Shown one piece after another: positions 1-13,244 of a stretch of DNA of 64,000 nt; position 1 is the first letter of the stretch; each line of letters opens with the position of its first letter. The stretch spans positions 10,974,001-11,038,000 of the forward strand of contig CAJFCV020000003.1 in the NCBI GenBank assembly GCA_904066235.2, written 5' to 3'. The notes beneath the pieces are model-generated. The model saw only the letters and a list, made by a program, of their open reading frames with translations, was not told the origin of the DNA and searched no databases. Source of the stretch: Bursaphelenchus xylophilus. Taxonomy: Eukaryota; Nematoda; Chromadorea; Rhabditida; Aphelenchoididae. Both the position numbers and the translations under genes were made by a program.

Positions 1-269
1 GCAATACGGTGGATAAAAATGCCACATATATTGTAGAAAAGTGTACTATAAATTTCTGCCAAGCTTTTGCAAAATTGAAGCGTTTGCTCCTGTGAATACA
101 AATACCTAATTGTAAATATAAAGTCAAAGGTCACGCAATAAGAAGAAATTGAACTCATGTTGAGGTGTGAAATTTAACCAATTGCAAAACAAGGACTCAC
201 AATAAATTTTGGTAGCAATTTTTGTATAAAAAGTAAATATAGAATCGCCCTTTAAACAGACCACAGAAC

Positions 270-390
270 CTCGGCAAAACGCACCTATTGCACGGTGCAA
301 AAAAGCCGAAAATTGCACAGTGCAAAGAAAACTTCTGTTTTTGCATAGTGCATGTCGCGAAAATCGCTCCAGCGACTTATAAAAGCGGAC
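270..390. repeat. CTAGTCCGTTCG-family relative with GCACAGTGC core
   Basis: CTATTGCACGGTGCAAAAAAG, AATTGCACAGTGCAAAG and TCGCTCCAGCGACTTATAAA. Confidence 0.55.
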
Positions 391-1711
391 GGATATGAAA
401 AATAAATCGTTATTTGAATAGCAGATCCTTACAATTCCTCGTTCAACAGGGGATTCGATTGACAAAATCGTCAATCTAAACAATCAACACTTTACACTCT
501 AAAAACCCCTCAAAATTCCCTTAAAACCCCATAAAATATAATCCCGCCTACCCCCTCCTCATCCCCAAGCCTAGGCCAGATTACGAGCCGATGAATAGCG
601 CATCAAGTTGTGGTCGCATCAAAACCAAACTTCGGGCTCATGGATGGAAAAAAACGAGATCCACCACCGGCTCTTCACTCGCTCTCGGTTTTCCGCTCAC
701 GCACTCCCAGCCGTGTGCAAAAAAAAAGAAGAGTAGCCTTGAAAAAAGTCGGTGGGGGCCGAAGTTACGCGGATGGGCGAGAAAACTTTCTCCACTGCCC
801 CCCACCCCAACAAAACGAATACCACTCAGCGTTTAATTTGTTAAGATAATTAAGCGTTCGTCCCCCGGGGCGGGGGGATCCAGCTCTCCGGAGGATTTAT
901 GGAGACGGATTTTAAGAAAATTGAACGAAAAATTTGCGAGCAGTCAAGAGATTTTGGTCGCTTAAGAGGCTCCGAGCGGCTTTCGAAGAGATTTTCATAT
1001 GCTTATGAACGCAAGAAGACGCAATTCCGGACTCAATGCACTGTTAATGTCGCATTTAATGATGCCAAGTTTGCTCCGGAATGTAGGAGTCAAACGTGGA
1101 TTTAATAGCCGCACAAATTGCCTACAGTATCCCCTATAATGACGCCAGAAATACACTCCAAAAACTTTGCAGTAAATCGCACAAAAATTGAGAAATAGAA
1201 AGCCCACTTATCGCCTGTTCTATGGCGATGGTAATCTGCCAATTTTCGAGGGGATGCCCCCCGAAATGGCGCATTAAACTAGCTGACTGGGGAATACAGG
1301 GGATTACACTTTTACCGAGCATGGTATTTTCGGCCTTTTGGTGTTCTGCATTCTGCAAAAAAATGGTCGAAAAGGCGTTTTTGGAAATTAAAATAGGGAA
1401 AACAAAGGGATATGAGAAGGAATGGGTAAAATAGGTGGTAAACACGATTTCTTTAGGTTTTTAGTAATGCACAGCAGTGGTATGAACACTGTGACGACAT
1501 TTGAGGATAGTTTTTTAAAGAGAAACTATAGAAAATGAGGATAGACGGCCAAAGAAAAATTTTATCATCAAAACTAGGCAAATCTCAAGTAAGAGAATAA
1601 TTTTATCGTAATATGTCAGCTTTAACTAAAGAATAGCAATGATTTTTTGCACCAAAATTTAGGAAAACCTTTGATCTTCGCTTTATTATTTTATTAGTAA
1701 CATGAGAAAAA
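391..1711. other. No gene recognised
   Basis: GC-richer stretch at 590-890 with overlapping open frames in two plus frames and none with a recognisable domain. Nothing else seen. Confidence 0.5.
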
Positions 1712-2138
1712 TTCCAAGCGCAACGTTCAAATTTTCTCTAAAAATTTACCATACGTCAAGCATAAGCCACATATCAATCTCTGAAAGTTTTAGCTCGCGC
1801 GTTGCAGACGCAGTCAAGATATCGAACGATTTTTTCGACCGAGAGGCTATGTCAAAGGCGGAGAGCGATCAAAGAGAGAAACACTTTTAGACCATATTTT
1901 TGCTAGCCTCATGCGAAAAAAATTATTTTTTGTGGAAGCATTATAGAAATAGGCATGAAAATTTTTATACTAAAATTGGCAAAAAAGGCGTAAATTATTA
2001 CCAACTTTTGAGCTGGAAATCTCGGTGATCTTTGCGAACCGAAAGCTAGCAGTCTAACATATGTCCGAGAAAAACATATTCTAAATTTGGGACAAGTTTC
2101 ATCAAGATCTGAGCGTCGCACTTGGAGTACTTCCCTGT
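1712..2138. repeat. Near full-length, diverged copy of the ~450-bp family
   Basis: Right end reads CTGAGCGTCGCACTTGGAG followed by TACTTCCCTG. The left end is degraded (CCAAGCGCAACG). Confidence 0.75.
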
Positions 2139-2848
2139 CATTTTTATCCCGCTGTCGTCTAAAAATCTCATTTTTTCCAACAAATTTATCAAAATTATGG
2201 TCACTTCTATCAATATCATAACCTGTACGGCTTACTTATGAAAGCTGCGTGTTCTCGAATACAAAAAAATTTCAAAAAAATACTTTGGAAATCCAAATTT
2301 TACTTTCTGCCAAACTTAAGTAAAATCTACGCCGCATTTACTCCTCTGTTTACTGCCTAAATTTACAATGCTAGAAATTCCAAAGGAACCCGCAAAAAAT
2401 CCCGAACCCGCAGCACAGCCGGAACTGCATGTTCGCCTCGAACATGCACGGCCCAATCCCGAAAAGCGTGCGTCGAAAATGCAAAAATAATAAGAGATTA
2501 AGAACAAGTGAGAAAAAGCGGGGCGAAAGTCCTCGCTCGCGGCCACAGATATTATGAATGCTCCAGAAGGTTGAATGCGCGCTGTATTTGATGAAAACGA
2601 AAAAGGGGGAACGAAACGTGGGGCAGGAAGAAAGTTTTTTCTCGCCCCGTCCCTTTCCGGCGACGATCGGTTACATTGTATTTGCTCGAATTATTTGTTT
2701 TCTTCCGCTTATGGCGCCTCGCCACGTCTCAAGGCGAAGCGGTCGGGGCGAGAGGTGTTAAGCAGAGAGATTAGTGGATTTTTTCGCGGATTAAAATGTT
2801 TTAGTTGAGAACTTGGAGGAAAGGGAGTGTTGGGGAGAATATATTATC
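2139..2848. other. No supported gene; one short protein-like frame
   Basis: A plus-strand open frame with ATG at 2370 (MLEIPKEPAKNPEPAAQPEL, stop near 2490) is Pro/Glu-rich and ~40 codons. Too short and unsupported to call. The GC-rich 2560-2760 stretch holds nothing recognisable. Confidence 0.3.
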
Positions 2849-3000
2849 AGTCTGTCGGGAAAATAATGAAAATTCCGCCGCAGCGAAAATCGCAACGCCG
2901 CAGAGAAAATGAATTGTATCGCGACAAAATCAAATTGCTTTTCACTTCAGCGACGCGATTGGCGCAGCGACATTGTGCTCATTATTTTCCCGACAGATTG
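2849..3000. mobile_element. CAGTCTGTC-family MITE, 152 bp
   Basis: Inverted ends CAGTCTGTCGGGAAAATAAT and TTTTCCCGACAGATTG; subfamily A core (GCAGAGAAAATGAATTGT). Confidence 0.85.
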
Positions 3001-3483
3001 AAATTCAACTTTTCACACAACAGAGTGCGGAAAATGAAGAGGGTGACCATAGAAAAACTATGGTTTGCTCATAATTTTCACGACAGACGAATAGTAGTTG
3101 TTTCATAAAGTGCGTAGACTTTTTCGGCCTTTTATCGCATCGCACACTGCAACGCGACGCTATCCTTTTCGAAGCATTTTGCAATGTGCAATTTCTTTTT
3201 GGGCGCCTAAGATTCGAGCCGAACCGTTCAGAAAAGCTTGCGTCGCTGCGATATTTCTTTTACTTGCACGTTGCATCAAATAAATACAAAAAAGAAAAAA
3301 AAAAAAAAAAAAGGGGTTTTGTGCGTGGTGCGGCCCACGACAAAAAGTCTACGCACTTTTGAGAAAGCATAACATTATGAGAACTGCAAAAATCAATCTT
3401 AACGGTAAAAATACAAATTTTAGTGCGACCCAACTGCCAAAAATAGAATAAAAATATCAGCATGAAGAGATAATCTTTATTAT

Positions 3484-3736
3484 TAGTCTGTCGGGAAAAT
3501 AATGAGCATTCTGTCGCATAGAAAATCCGAGAAAAATGAATTGTGTCGCGGCAGAATCAAATTACTTTTTGCTTCAGCGACGCCATTGGTACAGCGGCAT
3601 TTTGATTATTATTTGCCACAGCAAAACGTCTTGACTTGTCGCAGTAGCGCACCAAGTCCCCAGCCACGGCTGGTCATTGCAAAATGATGATGGGCAATTT
3701 AAAGGCGCGAATCCACATTATTTTCCCGACAGACTA
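3484..3736. mobile_element. Chimeric CAGTCTGTC-family MITE, 253 bp
   Basis: The left half is subfamily A (AATGAGCATTCTGTCGC); the right half is subfamily B (GGCGCGAATCCACATTATTT). A join of two copies or a template switch. Confidence 0.7.
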
Positions 3737-3787
3737 AGATGGGACTTACTGTCTAGAGTGAGTTTCATTCTGGCCTATAATTGATTG

Positions 3788-4036
3788 CAGTGGGGGACTG
3801 ATCCAGTGGCAAAAAACGTACCATTTTACATCCAGGAAGTATCACAAAATGTGGCAAAATACCTCCCTCTGCAAGTGAAAAAACTCGGATTTCAAAAGCG
3901 CGCCCGCTCGTTTTGTGAGGGCCCTCCAAAACCAAGTTTTTTTTTCACTTGAAGAGGGAAGCATTTTGCCACATTTTTGATACTTCCCGGATGCAAAATG
4001 GTACGTTTTTTGCCTTTGGATCAGGTATCCCACTGT
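3788..4036. mobile_element. Fold-back MITE (CAGTGGGGGACC family)
   Basis: Left CAGTGGGGGACTGATCCAGT, right TGGATCAGGTATCCCACTG with TA flank. The arms pair nearly end to end around a GCGCGCCC centre. Confidence 0.85.
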
Positions 4037-7000
4037 ATTCAGAAAAAGTGTCCTCCTTTTTTTACAGAAGGTTAAAATAGGCAAGTGTTCGGCTGAGACG
4101 TTTCGTCACAAAGAAAAAAAATCGAACCCATGATTTTTGATATTGACTAAAATTTAGAAAAAAATCGCAAATTACTAAATACTACTATTGGGAAAAAACA
4201 AAAAGAAAAATTCCAAAACAAATTACACGTCAAATATTTCAAAACAAATTTTCGCGGACTTCAAAAATTTTCTCCCTGACTCATTTCGCCTCCGGCTAAG
4301 CGAGAATGAGGGGAAACGAGGAAAGTTTTACAAATCAAAAAGTGGCAATTGCACTGTGTTTGTGCAAGCCGCCTGAGGCCGTTTGATTTTTTGGGGGGAA
4401 CAAGCGTTCGTGTGTCAAACGGCTCGTTTCGGGCCGACGGCAAAGGTTTTGGCCATTATGCGGTGGCTGCGGATGAAAATGTTTTTGCGAACTTTTCACA
4501 AATGACGAGTGAAATTTCGGAGGTGGTTGAAAAAATTTGTTTTTTTCTTTGGTTTTTCTGACAAGCCAGGCATGCGGAGATGTGAGGGGAAAGGTCAGCG
4601 GGATCGAGGTGGAAAAAATAGACGGCATAATGAACATGTGGATTCATGATATATATATAGTAAGCTATAGTAATACTTATAGTGATTTTTGAAAGGCTTT
4701 TGCGAGACTTCAAACTCACGTTTTGCAGAAACAAGAGAGATTTTTACGTTGAAAGTCGGCCAAAATGCGATACTTTTTTGCGATTTCGCATAAAAAATTT
4801 ATGATTTTTTCTAATCTAAAGGGTAACTTCTCCATAAAACATAATATTTTTTTCGAAATTGTGGTACAAGAATGTTTTTCTCTCTAAAAATCGTCCAATA
4901 TTTCGGTCGCGCCTGCAAATCGCGAACTAAAATTTTCGGAAAACGATATGTGGCGAATCAAAAATTCTATGGCATTTCGTTTTCCAAGTGGTAAAAACGA
5001 GGTTCAAACAAAGACGTTTTGGTTCTTCAATACCTAAAAACCAATGCCTCCTATTTTATGGGCACCGCCAGCACTATTTACAGTGACTTTATTCCTATGG
5101 GTGATAAGATTTATGGGGTTACAATAAAGGAGATATACTGCTAGATTTCCTCCAAAAGACGCTTACATTCAATCAATTATAACTTCATTTTGAAAAGTCA
5201 TATTGAAATAAGATTACTGTTACTGTAAAAGTCATACACTGGGCTACCCAGCAATATATGGCTTGTGGCCATAGGTCAAGCCATTTTAAGAACAGACATT
5301 AATTTTGTTTTAATCAAGCAACCTATTCATGCCACAAAAAGAGAACCCTCAAACCTACAAACAAATCTAATAAATTTCCCACGAACCCCTCCGGAAGAAC
5401 CTACACGAAAAATTAACTCGTTATCAAGCGAATTAATGACCTGCAACCGTCTGGAAGAGGGGCTGCAAAACCGACAAATTTTTCATTCAAATTTTTGTTA
5501 CAAGTTTTTATCAAAGTTCCTCTCCCAAAAGCGATAAGCGCAATAATTTATGCACGATCGAATTTCCTGGAACAAACGCTGTAATAAATATGGCTTTTCA
5601 AGTGCTTTTAGTGGAAGGGAAACTTTTGAAAATGCGGCTCAAACAAACAATTTCCGTGCCATTTGTTTTTATTAACAGCCCGAGAGATTAAGATGACGTG
5701 TTTTGAAATTGAGGCTGGACACTTTTTCAAAAAGTTTCGGTCAAAGTTCAATGATACATGCCTCGTTGTTTGAGATGAAAGTATGTGCATTCTTCAAAGA
5801 CCAGACTCACAAATCAAAGTGTTACGGAAATTAAAAAAAAAATCACACAGCGGCGTAGCCGACCAAAAATTCTGGGGAGGAGGTCGTCTGGGGGATTCAC
5901 CATGTAAGAAATCTACATAAAGGCAAGAGGGGATAAGTCAAAAAGTTTTTTTCTTTTGAAGTGATCACACAAAGGGGGCCAAACTGAACTTTCTTGGGGT
6001 CAGGCTTCGTTCTCGAGATTGGAAATATTAGGCCCGGTCCCGTCAGGAAATTTTTTTCGACTTGGCACGAAGAATTGGAATGTGATTTTTTGGTTCCTGG
6101 CATAATGCAACAGGATATATTTGTGACTCCAAAAGGATCGAAAACATTGATTGCAGTTTGAAATGTTTCTGGCAACGATAAAACACCCTTAAAAAAGTTA
6201 AAAAACACAATGCCAAAATATTGCCAAAAATTGCAATTCAAATTTATTCAAAAAAAAATTTTTAGGGGCCTATTCCGGCCTGAAAAACATCTCAAGACTG
6301 GCCCGGGCCTTGAAAATTTCGAAAAGAACCGGGCCGAATTTCATGGGGGTTGGCCGTGAAATGCTGAAAGCCCGGACTCGTAGCCATGTCTGAGGGCGAT
6401 CAAATTGTCACGCCAATTTTTGTCATCGTTGTATTCATTGAAGCTCTACTGCGACAATTCATGTGCTATCGCTCGATAAAAGTGGTAATCCGAAGGTGGA
6501 TGTCAGGTTCCACGGAACCAGGAGTTATCCACGATGTGTCAACTCGATGGAATTTATGGAGAGAGAGATGTCCCCCGTGCCAACTGTTTCCCCAGCTGTT
6601 TTTCCCCGATGTTCGAGAATGTTCGATGGAGAGATCCCGAAGCGGAGCGCCTGATTCACGACAACCTTCTCTGAGGTTGTATCCCATATTGATTGATCAG
6701 TGTTGTGTTATTGTTGTTGTTGTATGTTGGAGTGGTAGAAGTTGTATTCTTGGTTTTGAGTATTATTGTATTGTATTGCTTTTCATTTGTATTTGTTATT
6801 CTTTTGGTAAATTAATCTAATCGAGTTGATATCATTTTATTCTCGTGCTCATATAAAAAGTGGAACGATAACATTCGATGGCCCGATCTCCACATCCGCA
6901 ACCTTCCACTTGGAAGGCCGAGTATTTTCAGGTAGAAGGTGTAGGAGGTAATCGACTGCAGAGACAACCGCAAGGCCGCCAGCCATCTCGTTGTTTTCTT

Positions 7001-7563
7001 TTCTATCCGAAGGTGGAATCGGACAGTGGACATTTTTACCACGCTTTCTCCAGGCCTTTCCTTAATTATTTTTGCTTCCAACGCTGATTAGTTTTCTGCT
7101 AACAGTAGGATCTTGGTGCAAAAGCGCAATGCCCGATAATCTCCTTGCTTTTAATTACATTCCGATTCTTTTGATTATTTAATTAGCCCACCAAATTCTT
7201 GGGAGCACCGGTTCCTTGATGTGTTTACAGTTCGCTTAAAAATATTATATTTGATACTTGACATGTTGGTTGTTGGCCAAATATTATAAAATGCAAGAGA
7301 AGTTAGAGCGCTTTTGCCACTTTTGTTTTCCAAAAACGGCTGAATTAGCACGCTAAATATAGGGGTTAAAAAGAAAAAATTGACAGCTTCATTTTGTTGA
7401 CTAACAAGGATGTGGGCGTCGCGATTCTTGCGGGCAAACGACATTTACCGATTAGAATTACGATTTTTCTACCGTAATTTACGTAGTATGGTAGGAATGT
7501 TGCATTGGCAATTTCCTGGTACCGATGAAGATACGGATCTATTGGATTCATACACAGCTTCTA
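4037..7563. other. Long stretch without a supported gene
   Basis: Open frames at 5265-5537 and 6463-6654 look partly protein-like but lack splice context or motifs. A GGCC-rich patch at 6265-6365 resembles the subterminal repeats of the hAT MITE and may be a decayed relative. Confidence 0.4.
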
Positions 7564-7705
7564 TAGGGTCTTCCAAAAGACGTGAAGGAAAGTAGGAGGC
7601 TATAAATTCCCCTTAAAAATACATGTTCCATATACGAAGTCTCTGCGCTGTCTCCGCCGGAAGCTATAGCCTACGACTTTCCTTCACGTTTTTTGTAAGA
7701 CCCTG
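7564..7705. mobile_element. Short TIR element with AGGGTCTT ends
   Basis: TAGGGTCTTCCAAAAGACGT left and ACGTTTTTTGTAAGACCCTG right, TA on both sides; the GAAGGAAAGT/ACTTTCCTTC arms pair. Confidence 0.7.
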
Positions 7706-7910
7706 TAACGTTATGGAACTTCGTTTCTAAAAAAATGCATCCTGGACCTTTAAGAAGGTCCGGTTAAATTTATGGTAACGCTTATACCATCGTTATATTT
7801 TCCTCTTGTAAGTAAATGTTGACTTATAAAGTAAACATGCCCACAGAATTTCCATGGTTCTTCTGGCTGCCCGCAATGTGACTGCTCGCATAATAGTTGC
7901 CCGCAAGGAA

Positions 7911-8275
7911 TGGCAACGCTCAGATTTTCTTTTAATTTTTTACACGCATCAGTCATAAGCTATGTACATATCAATTCCTGAAAGGTTTGGCTTGCGCTTT
8001 GCTGTTGCAGCCGAGAAATTCAACAATCTTGGCGGCCGAGAAAGTACGCGAAACGCGGAGAGCGGTTAGACAGTAAAAACGGTTTTTTTGGCTGTATCTT
8101 TGATAGTTTTGTGTCGAAAAAATGGATTTTTTATGGTAACATTACCTTCAACAGTAGAAATAGGCGAGAATCTTTTTATGCCAAAAATTCCCAAAAAAGT
8201 GTCATATTTTTTCAACTTTTTACCTAAAATTTCGGTTGTATCTGCAAAGCTCAAGCTAGAAAGCTCGACTGTGTC
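7911..8275. repeat. Partial copy of the ~450-bp family
   Basis: Starts CAACGCTCAGATTTTCTTTT and keeps the GGCGGCCGAGAAAGT and ACAGTAGAAATAGGC blocks. The right terminus is lost. Confidence 0.65.
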
Positions 8276-8724
8276 TAGAAAAAAAATCCACTAAATTTTT
8301 GCCGCACTTTATCAAAACCGAAGATCTCGACAGGTTGTAAACCCACATATTTTTGCTCTAAATTTGGTACAGTCATAACAAGACGTCTCGAAGAGATGCC
8401 CTTTCTGTTCAAACGCACTTTTGGTATGGGATCTAGAGTAGGAATTATAAAGCCTATTGATGGTAATTTACCCTCTGGTGTCTGAGGATTTTGTTTATAA
8501 TCAAGAAAATTGTCTGCCAATTTGGTTGCAATGACCTCGTCTACAAACATTTAGAATTACTACATAAATGGTGGTATGAAAAAAGATTTCCATAGGAGAG
8601 GAGACGAGACCTATAGGATATGTTTGCATTTATTTTGGTGTACTTTCACTGCGGAAATAACTTGATTTTGTGCAAAGATAATTTTAGCCTACGGGGTGCT
8701 ACTTATGACCGATGCATTCTGCAT

Positions 8725-9055
8725 CTTTCGAGAAAAGCTTTTTAGGTATGCCATAAACGTTTTTTCTCGGACCGCCTCAAATTTTGCGTCTCTATCGTCG
8801 GCAAATAAATGAATTTTCAGAGGTTGTGGTCTATGTAAAATCTATACAAAATTTCTCATCCTTTTACCGGTGCTCCAAGTGCGACGCCCTAATTTTTAAA
8901 CTTGGCACCTATTTTTTCCAAGACATATATGCAAGTCTCCTAGCTAAGTAAAATTATTTACACCTATTTCTACCGTAATAGAATTGATATTTGGTATGCC
9001 CAAGGCACTTGCGAAAATTAAAGAAAATTTTAGGGTCGCACTTGGCAAATCCCAT
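8725..9055. repeat. Two degraded fragments of the ~450-bp family
   Basis: CTCCAAGTGCGACGC at 8874 and GGTCGCACTTGG near 9034 mark element ends. The interior is heavily mutated. Confidence 0.45.
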
Positions 9056-9794
9056 TGTAAAAATTTAGGGAAAATTTGATGAATAGCTGATATAATTTCA
9101 TCGATTCACTATTGTTTAATGGTTCTTCTCATAACACATACCACTATTGCATCTTTTCCGTTTATTTTCATCTTCAAGAATCCGCATCATCATTGGCGTT
9201 CAAGGTTTTACGAAAAACAAAAATACGCTAATTATTCGGCTATTGAGATGCAAAGCGGGTTCTTTTTTTTAAAAGAACCCTCTTTTAAAAAAATTCAGAA
9301 AACACGGCTCATTGGCAGTTCACAATACTGTACAGCTTTAGCTCAAAAACTTTACAGCATTTGTTGCAAGCTTTCTAAATAGTACTTGTAGGCTTAAACA
9401 TACAAAATTACTTTCATTTTTTCGTGTAGTTTTAGTGCACACGGCGCCGAAGTAATGAGATTAAGTTCGGAAATATCGGCTACATTTTGGCTATCACACT
9501 GACTACATATTTTACATTTTGGTGTATATAATAAATTTGTAACTTGGTCGAGTAATTTACATAGGACCTGCCAAAGGGGGTTTCATTTAGACTACTTTTT
9601 CTAAACAAATACGAGATTCTTGCGTGCTACAGAAAGAATCAATTTTCAGTTGGAAAAATATGACTTTTTTAACGAATTTTGACATGAAAAGTAACACACT
9701 TATTTCTATTGTAAAGGGTAATGTTTTCAGAAAAAATCAACTTTTTCCGTGCTAGAATGGCAAGGAATCTGAGCAAAAAGGTGTTTTTCTATTG

Positions 9795-10219
9795 CCCTCG
9801 AAGTGCGACGGTCAGATTTTCAAGTATAAATTTTGCACATTCTTAGGGCATACGCCACATTTCAATTGCTGATAGTTTTAGCTTGCGCTTTCTAGGGGCG
9901 ACCGAAATATTCAAACATCTTTGAAGGCGAGAGAGCATACGAAATGCGGAGAGCGGTCAGAAACCCCATTTTTTGAAATTTCTTTGCGAGTGTTGCGCGG
10001 AAAATTTTTTTTTTGATATCGCTCTCTACAGTATTAGGTAGAAAACTTTCCATGCCAAAATTAGCAGAAACTGTCACATTTTAAAAAAAGTTTCGACCTA
10101 AAAAATCTCTCTTTTCTTTCTGTAAGGCGCGAGCTAGGAGTCTCGCATATGTCCTAGAAAAAATATTATAAATTTGTGCCAAGTTTCATCAAACCCGAGC
10201 GTTGCACTTGGAGCTTTCT
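9795..10219. repeat. Near full-length copy of the ~450-bp family
   Basis: Left end GAAGTGCGACGGTCAGATTT, right end GAGCGTTGCACTTGGAG. Confidence 0.7.
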
Positions 10220-10470
10220 TGACCTAAAAAAACTACGGTATCCCTTCAATACCTCTGTATTTGCGGAAATTAGCCTCCATCTCGGTTTCTCCGGCGCTGC
10301 TCGTAACGTACTCACTAATTGTTTTGATATGCCGTTCCCCTTTTCCAATGACAATTCCCAAAATAAACACAAAGTGCATGTTATTTATTTCGTCGTCTCT
10401 TTATCGGCCATGCCTGTTTACTCGGACATGCGTTGTTTTTTTGGAGGGGCGGAGATAGCCGTTCCAAGAG
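10220..10470. other. Unique sequence between ~450-bp family fragments
   Basis: Open on both strands (plus LGFSGAARNV, minus ELSLEKGNGI) with no way to choose; probably non-coding. Confidence 0.3.
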
Positions 10471-10690
10471 TTCAGTACGCGAAACACGGAGGCCGGACAG
10501 GAGCACTTTTTGGCCATATCTTTGTTAGTCATTTGCGGAAAAATTGATTTTTTTGTGGAAGCGTTACTCTTTACGGTAGAAAGAGTCATGGAAATTTTCA
10601 TGTTAACAGCTGCATATTTCTTTAAAAAAGTTAATCTACTTTATGCCAAGTTCCATTAAAATCTGGGCGTCGCGCTTGAAGTAAATATTA
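10470..10690. repeat. Partial copy of the ~450-bp family
   Basis: Retains GTACGCGAAACACGGAG, ACGGTAGAAAGAG and a right end GGGCGTCGCGCTTGAAGTA. Confidence 0.6.
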
Positions 10691-10781
10691 TACTTTTCCC
10701 TGTTGGTGTTCTCTCTCCAGAGCCCAGATTTAGAGATATCTCGGCTGCGTCTGCAAAGCGAGAATTGAAATTTTTAAGGAC

Positions 10782-10884
10782 CAGTCTGTCGGGAAAATAA
10801 TGGGCATAGCCGCGGCTGGAAATTTGGTGCGATGAGACGCGATATTTTGCTCCAAAAAATCCTCATTATTTTTCTGACGGACTG
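10782..10884. mobile_element. CAGTCTGTC-family MITE, 103-bp deleted copy
   Basis: Both termini present (right end TTTCTGACGGACTG); the core is shortened and B-like (CCGCGGCTGGAAATTTGGTG). Confidence 0.75.
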
Positions 10885-10900
10885 AAAGTTAATGAAATAT

Positions 10901-11045
10901 CAGTCTGTCGGAAAAATAATGAGCACTCTATCGTACAGAAAATCGGCCGTGAAAATGAATTGAGCCGCGGCAAAATCAAATTTCTTTCACTTCAGCAACG
11001 CGATTGGCGCAGCGACATGGTGCTCATTATTTTCCCGACAGACTG
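10901..11045. mobile_element. CAGTCTGTC-family MITE, 145 bp
   Basis: Subfamily A, bounded by TAT and ATA. It lies only 16 bp from the previous copy. Confidence 0.85.
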
Positions 11046-11544
11046 ATATTTAATTCTTTTTGTACATGATTTAATTTTAATTTCCTTTGCAATAAGTTTC
11101 GACATCACTGAACGTTCAATTCGTTCTCTATGTATGCACTGAATTACATGCACACAGCATTTTTTAGACCCTACACATAATGCAAGTTTTACACAATCCA
11201 GCTGACCATACTGCCGTTTAACAATGCGTGCTTTGTTCTTTTGATGAGTCATTGTTCGAGGCACATGCATTTTGTAATAGAATTTTAAAGAAGAAGACGT
11301 TCTTTGATGGGACGCACGCAACCTTGTTGCAAATTGTGTTGCAGAAGCGGCTAAAAAATGTATTCTGAAACAACCAAATGGTTTTTCTTGTGAAAATGCT
11401 CTGTACTGGGGCAGTTGGGCTTGATCTCGAGTAGTGCTGGGCGAAAAGCGGCGAATTCTCGATGAGGGAAACTATGTAAAAAATGACCTTGTTGCCACTT
11501 TTCTATTACTTTTTGAGAGGTACCTCCGCGGGGGCCCCGTTATC
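11046..11544. other. No gene recognised
   Basis: A minus-strand frame rich in Lys/Cys (11321-11046) runs into a MITE; no start context or domain. Confidence 0.3.
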
Positions 11545-11725
11545 GGTCCGCAACGTTTCTGGACTGATTTTTGCGACATGCAGTGTGCGAAAACAAAGGT
11601 TCGCTTTAAACTGCAATTTTTTGCTTTTTCCACAATGCAATAGACTTTTTTGCGTTGTCGCTCGCACCTGACTGTTGCACAAACGTCAAAGAACACTCCA
11701 TAAACTTTGCAAACAATCTAGTCCC
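11545..11725. repeat. CTAGTCCGTTCG-family relative, diverged
   Basis: GGTCCGCAACGTTTCTGGAC left and AACTTTGCAAACAATCTAGTC right. Confidence 0.55.
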
Positions 11726-11926
11726 ACATGGAAATCACGAATCACGCACTAGCAATCTTTGAGGACTCACAACCAGCCCTAACTTTATAGCTTGCACTTT
11801 TCTGGCTACCAACATTTATTTTTGTATTATATAATATTATTCCATCATTGGTTGTATTACGAGTGTTTTCGAAAAAAATAATATGTATGTACAATTTATC
11901 GAACTTTTTTTTCTTTTTTTTTTGAT

Positions 11927-11949
11927 CTCATTATTTTCTCGACAGATTG
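11927..11949. mobile_element. Terminal remnant of a CAGTCTGTC-family MITE
   Basis: Only TCTCATTATTTTCTCGACAG and the last bases remain. Confidence 0.6.
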
Positions 11950-12449
11950 ATATGGCGTTTTTTACTACAAGCCATTTCGATGATTACTTCCGCTATTTTA
12001 CAGCCATCTTGCAGCCATATATATCTTATTTTTGTCTCCTCCATTGGCATATTCCACACATCAAGGGTTTGTTTACAGTCCCAAAAAAAGGCTGTAAACA
12101 TACCATTACGCTGTCGGAAGCAAAATATCCCAGCATTCTGGCTAAAATTTGACCCACACCGTCGTAGTTCCAACTATTCCATTGTAATTTGATGTTCGAA
12201 TTAATCGAATGTCTTTGGCACAAGGACCTTCATTGGCCGCCATTTTCTTGGCCAATTATCCCGCCACGTCAACGGCCAAACATTTTCGAATTTGGCGGGT
12301 TAATTAAGAAACTGAATACGAATTTTCGGCGAGGTGTTTGAGCTGGGTTTTGTAGCTTTTATGGGGAAAGGATTTCCAAGAGACGGACGGGAGAAGACGT
12401 TCATGAGATGTAAAGCTTTTCTAGGAGAGTCTTCGTATGTTATATACTA

Positions 12450-12600
12450 CAGGGTGGGCATCTTTGTGGCCCGATTTGAATTGGCTATAACTTCTTTAAT
12501 TTTTGGCCAAATCTTAAATTTTTTTTCCCTGAATCCCCAGACAACCCCACTTTGTTTGATACCAAATATGTTATAGATAGGTGAGTTTCATCTACAGTTA
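12450..12600. repeat. Partial, oppositely oriented copy of the 218-bp MITE
   Basis: CAGGGTGGGCATCTTTGTGG followed by the reverse of the intact copy's right part. Confidence 0.7.
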
Positions 12601-12739
12601 TTGGATTTATTCTTGGAGTTAATTTTTTCGGTCGTTTTTCGGTTGTAGCAGTTTTTTAGTAAGCTAGTTGAAGGAGGTTTGTGCCAAGTTTTTGTAAAAT
12701 CTGAACGTCGTACTTGGGGCACATTTCCTAATAGAAATA

Positions 12740-12957
12740 CAGGGTGGGGCATCTTTGTGGCCCGATTTATTGGATCTAACGTTTTTAGTTTTTGCTCAAT
12801 TTTTGCTGTAAGCTAGTAAATGGTTATAACGCATTTGGTATTAAACAAAATGGGAACGTCTGAGGATTCAAGGAAAAAAAAAAGAATTTTATGGTTTGGC
12901 CAAAAACTAAAAAAGTTATAGCAAATTTAAATCGGGCCACAAAGATGCCCCACCCTG
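12740..12957. mobile_element. 218-bp MITE with 29-bp perfect inverted ends
   Basis: Ends CAGGGTGGGGCATCTTTG... and its exact inverse, flanked by TA. AT-rich interior, non-coding. Confidence 0.85.
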
Positions 12958-12966
12958 TACATTTAT

Positions 12967-12985
12967 CAGTCTGTCGGGAAAATAG
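12967..12985. mobile_element. Terminal remnant of a CAGTCTGTC-family MITE
   Basis: CAGTCTGTCGGGAAAATAG only; the other end is missing. Confidence 0.6.
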
Positions 12986-13091
12986 CAAGCGCAGTGTGAA
13001 CGGATTAGCATTCGAATCACTGTGTTAAATGAGCGATAATTTTTGGTACGACCTTCTCGTTGCTCCTACCCTTTTCTAAATAGTATAACGC

Positions 13092-13244
13092 CAGTCTGTC
13101 GGGAAAATAATGATCACAATATCACTGCGCCGATTGTGTCTTTAAAGTGAAAAGCAATTTGATTTTGTTGCGACACAAATCATTTTCTCAACGTCGATGC
13201 AATTTTCGATGCGACAAAGCGCTCATTATTTTCCCGACAGACTG
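13092..13244. mobile_element. CAGTCTGTC-family MITE, 153 bp
   Basis: Subfamily A in inverted orientation (TTGATTTTGTTGCGACAC). Confidence 0.85.
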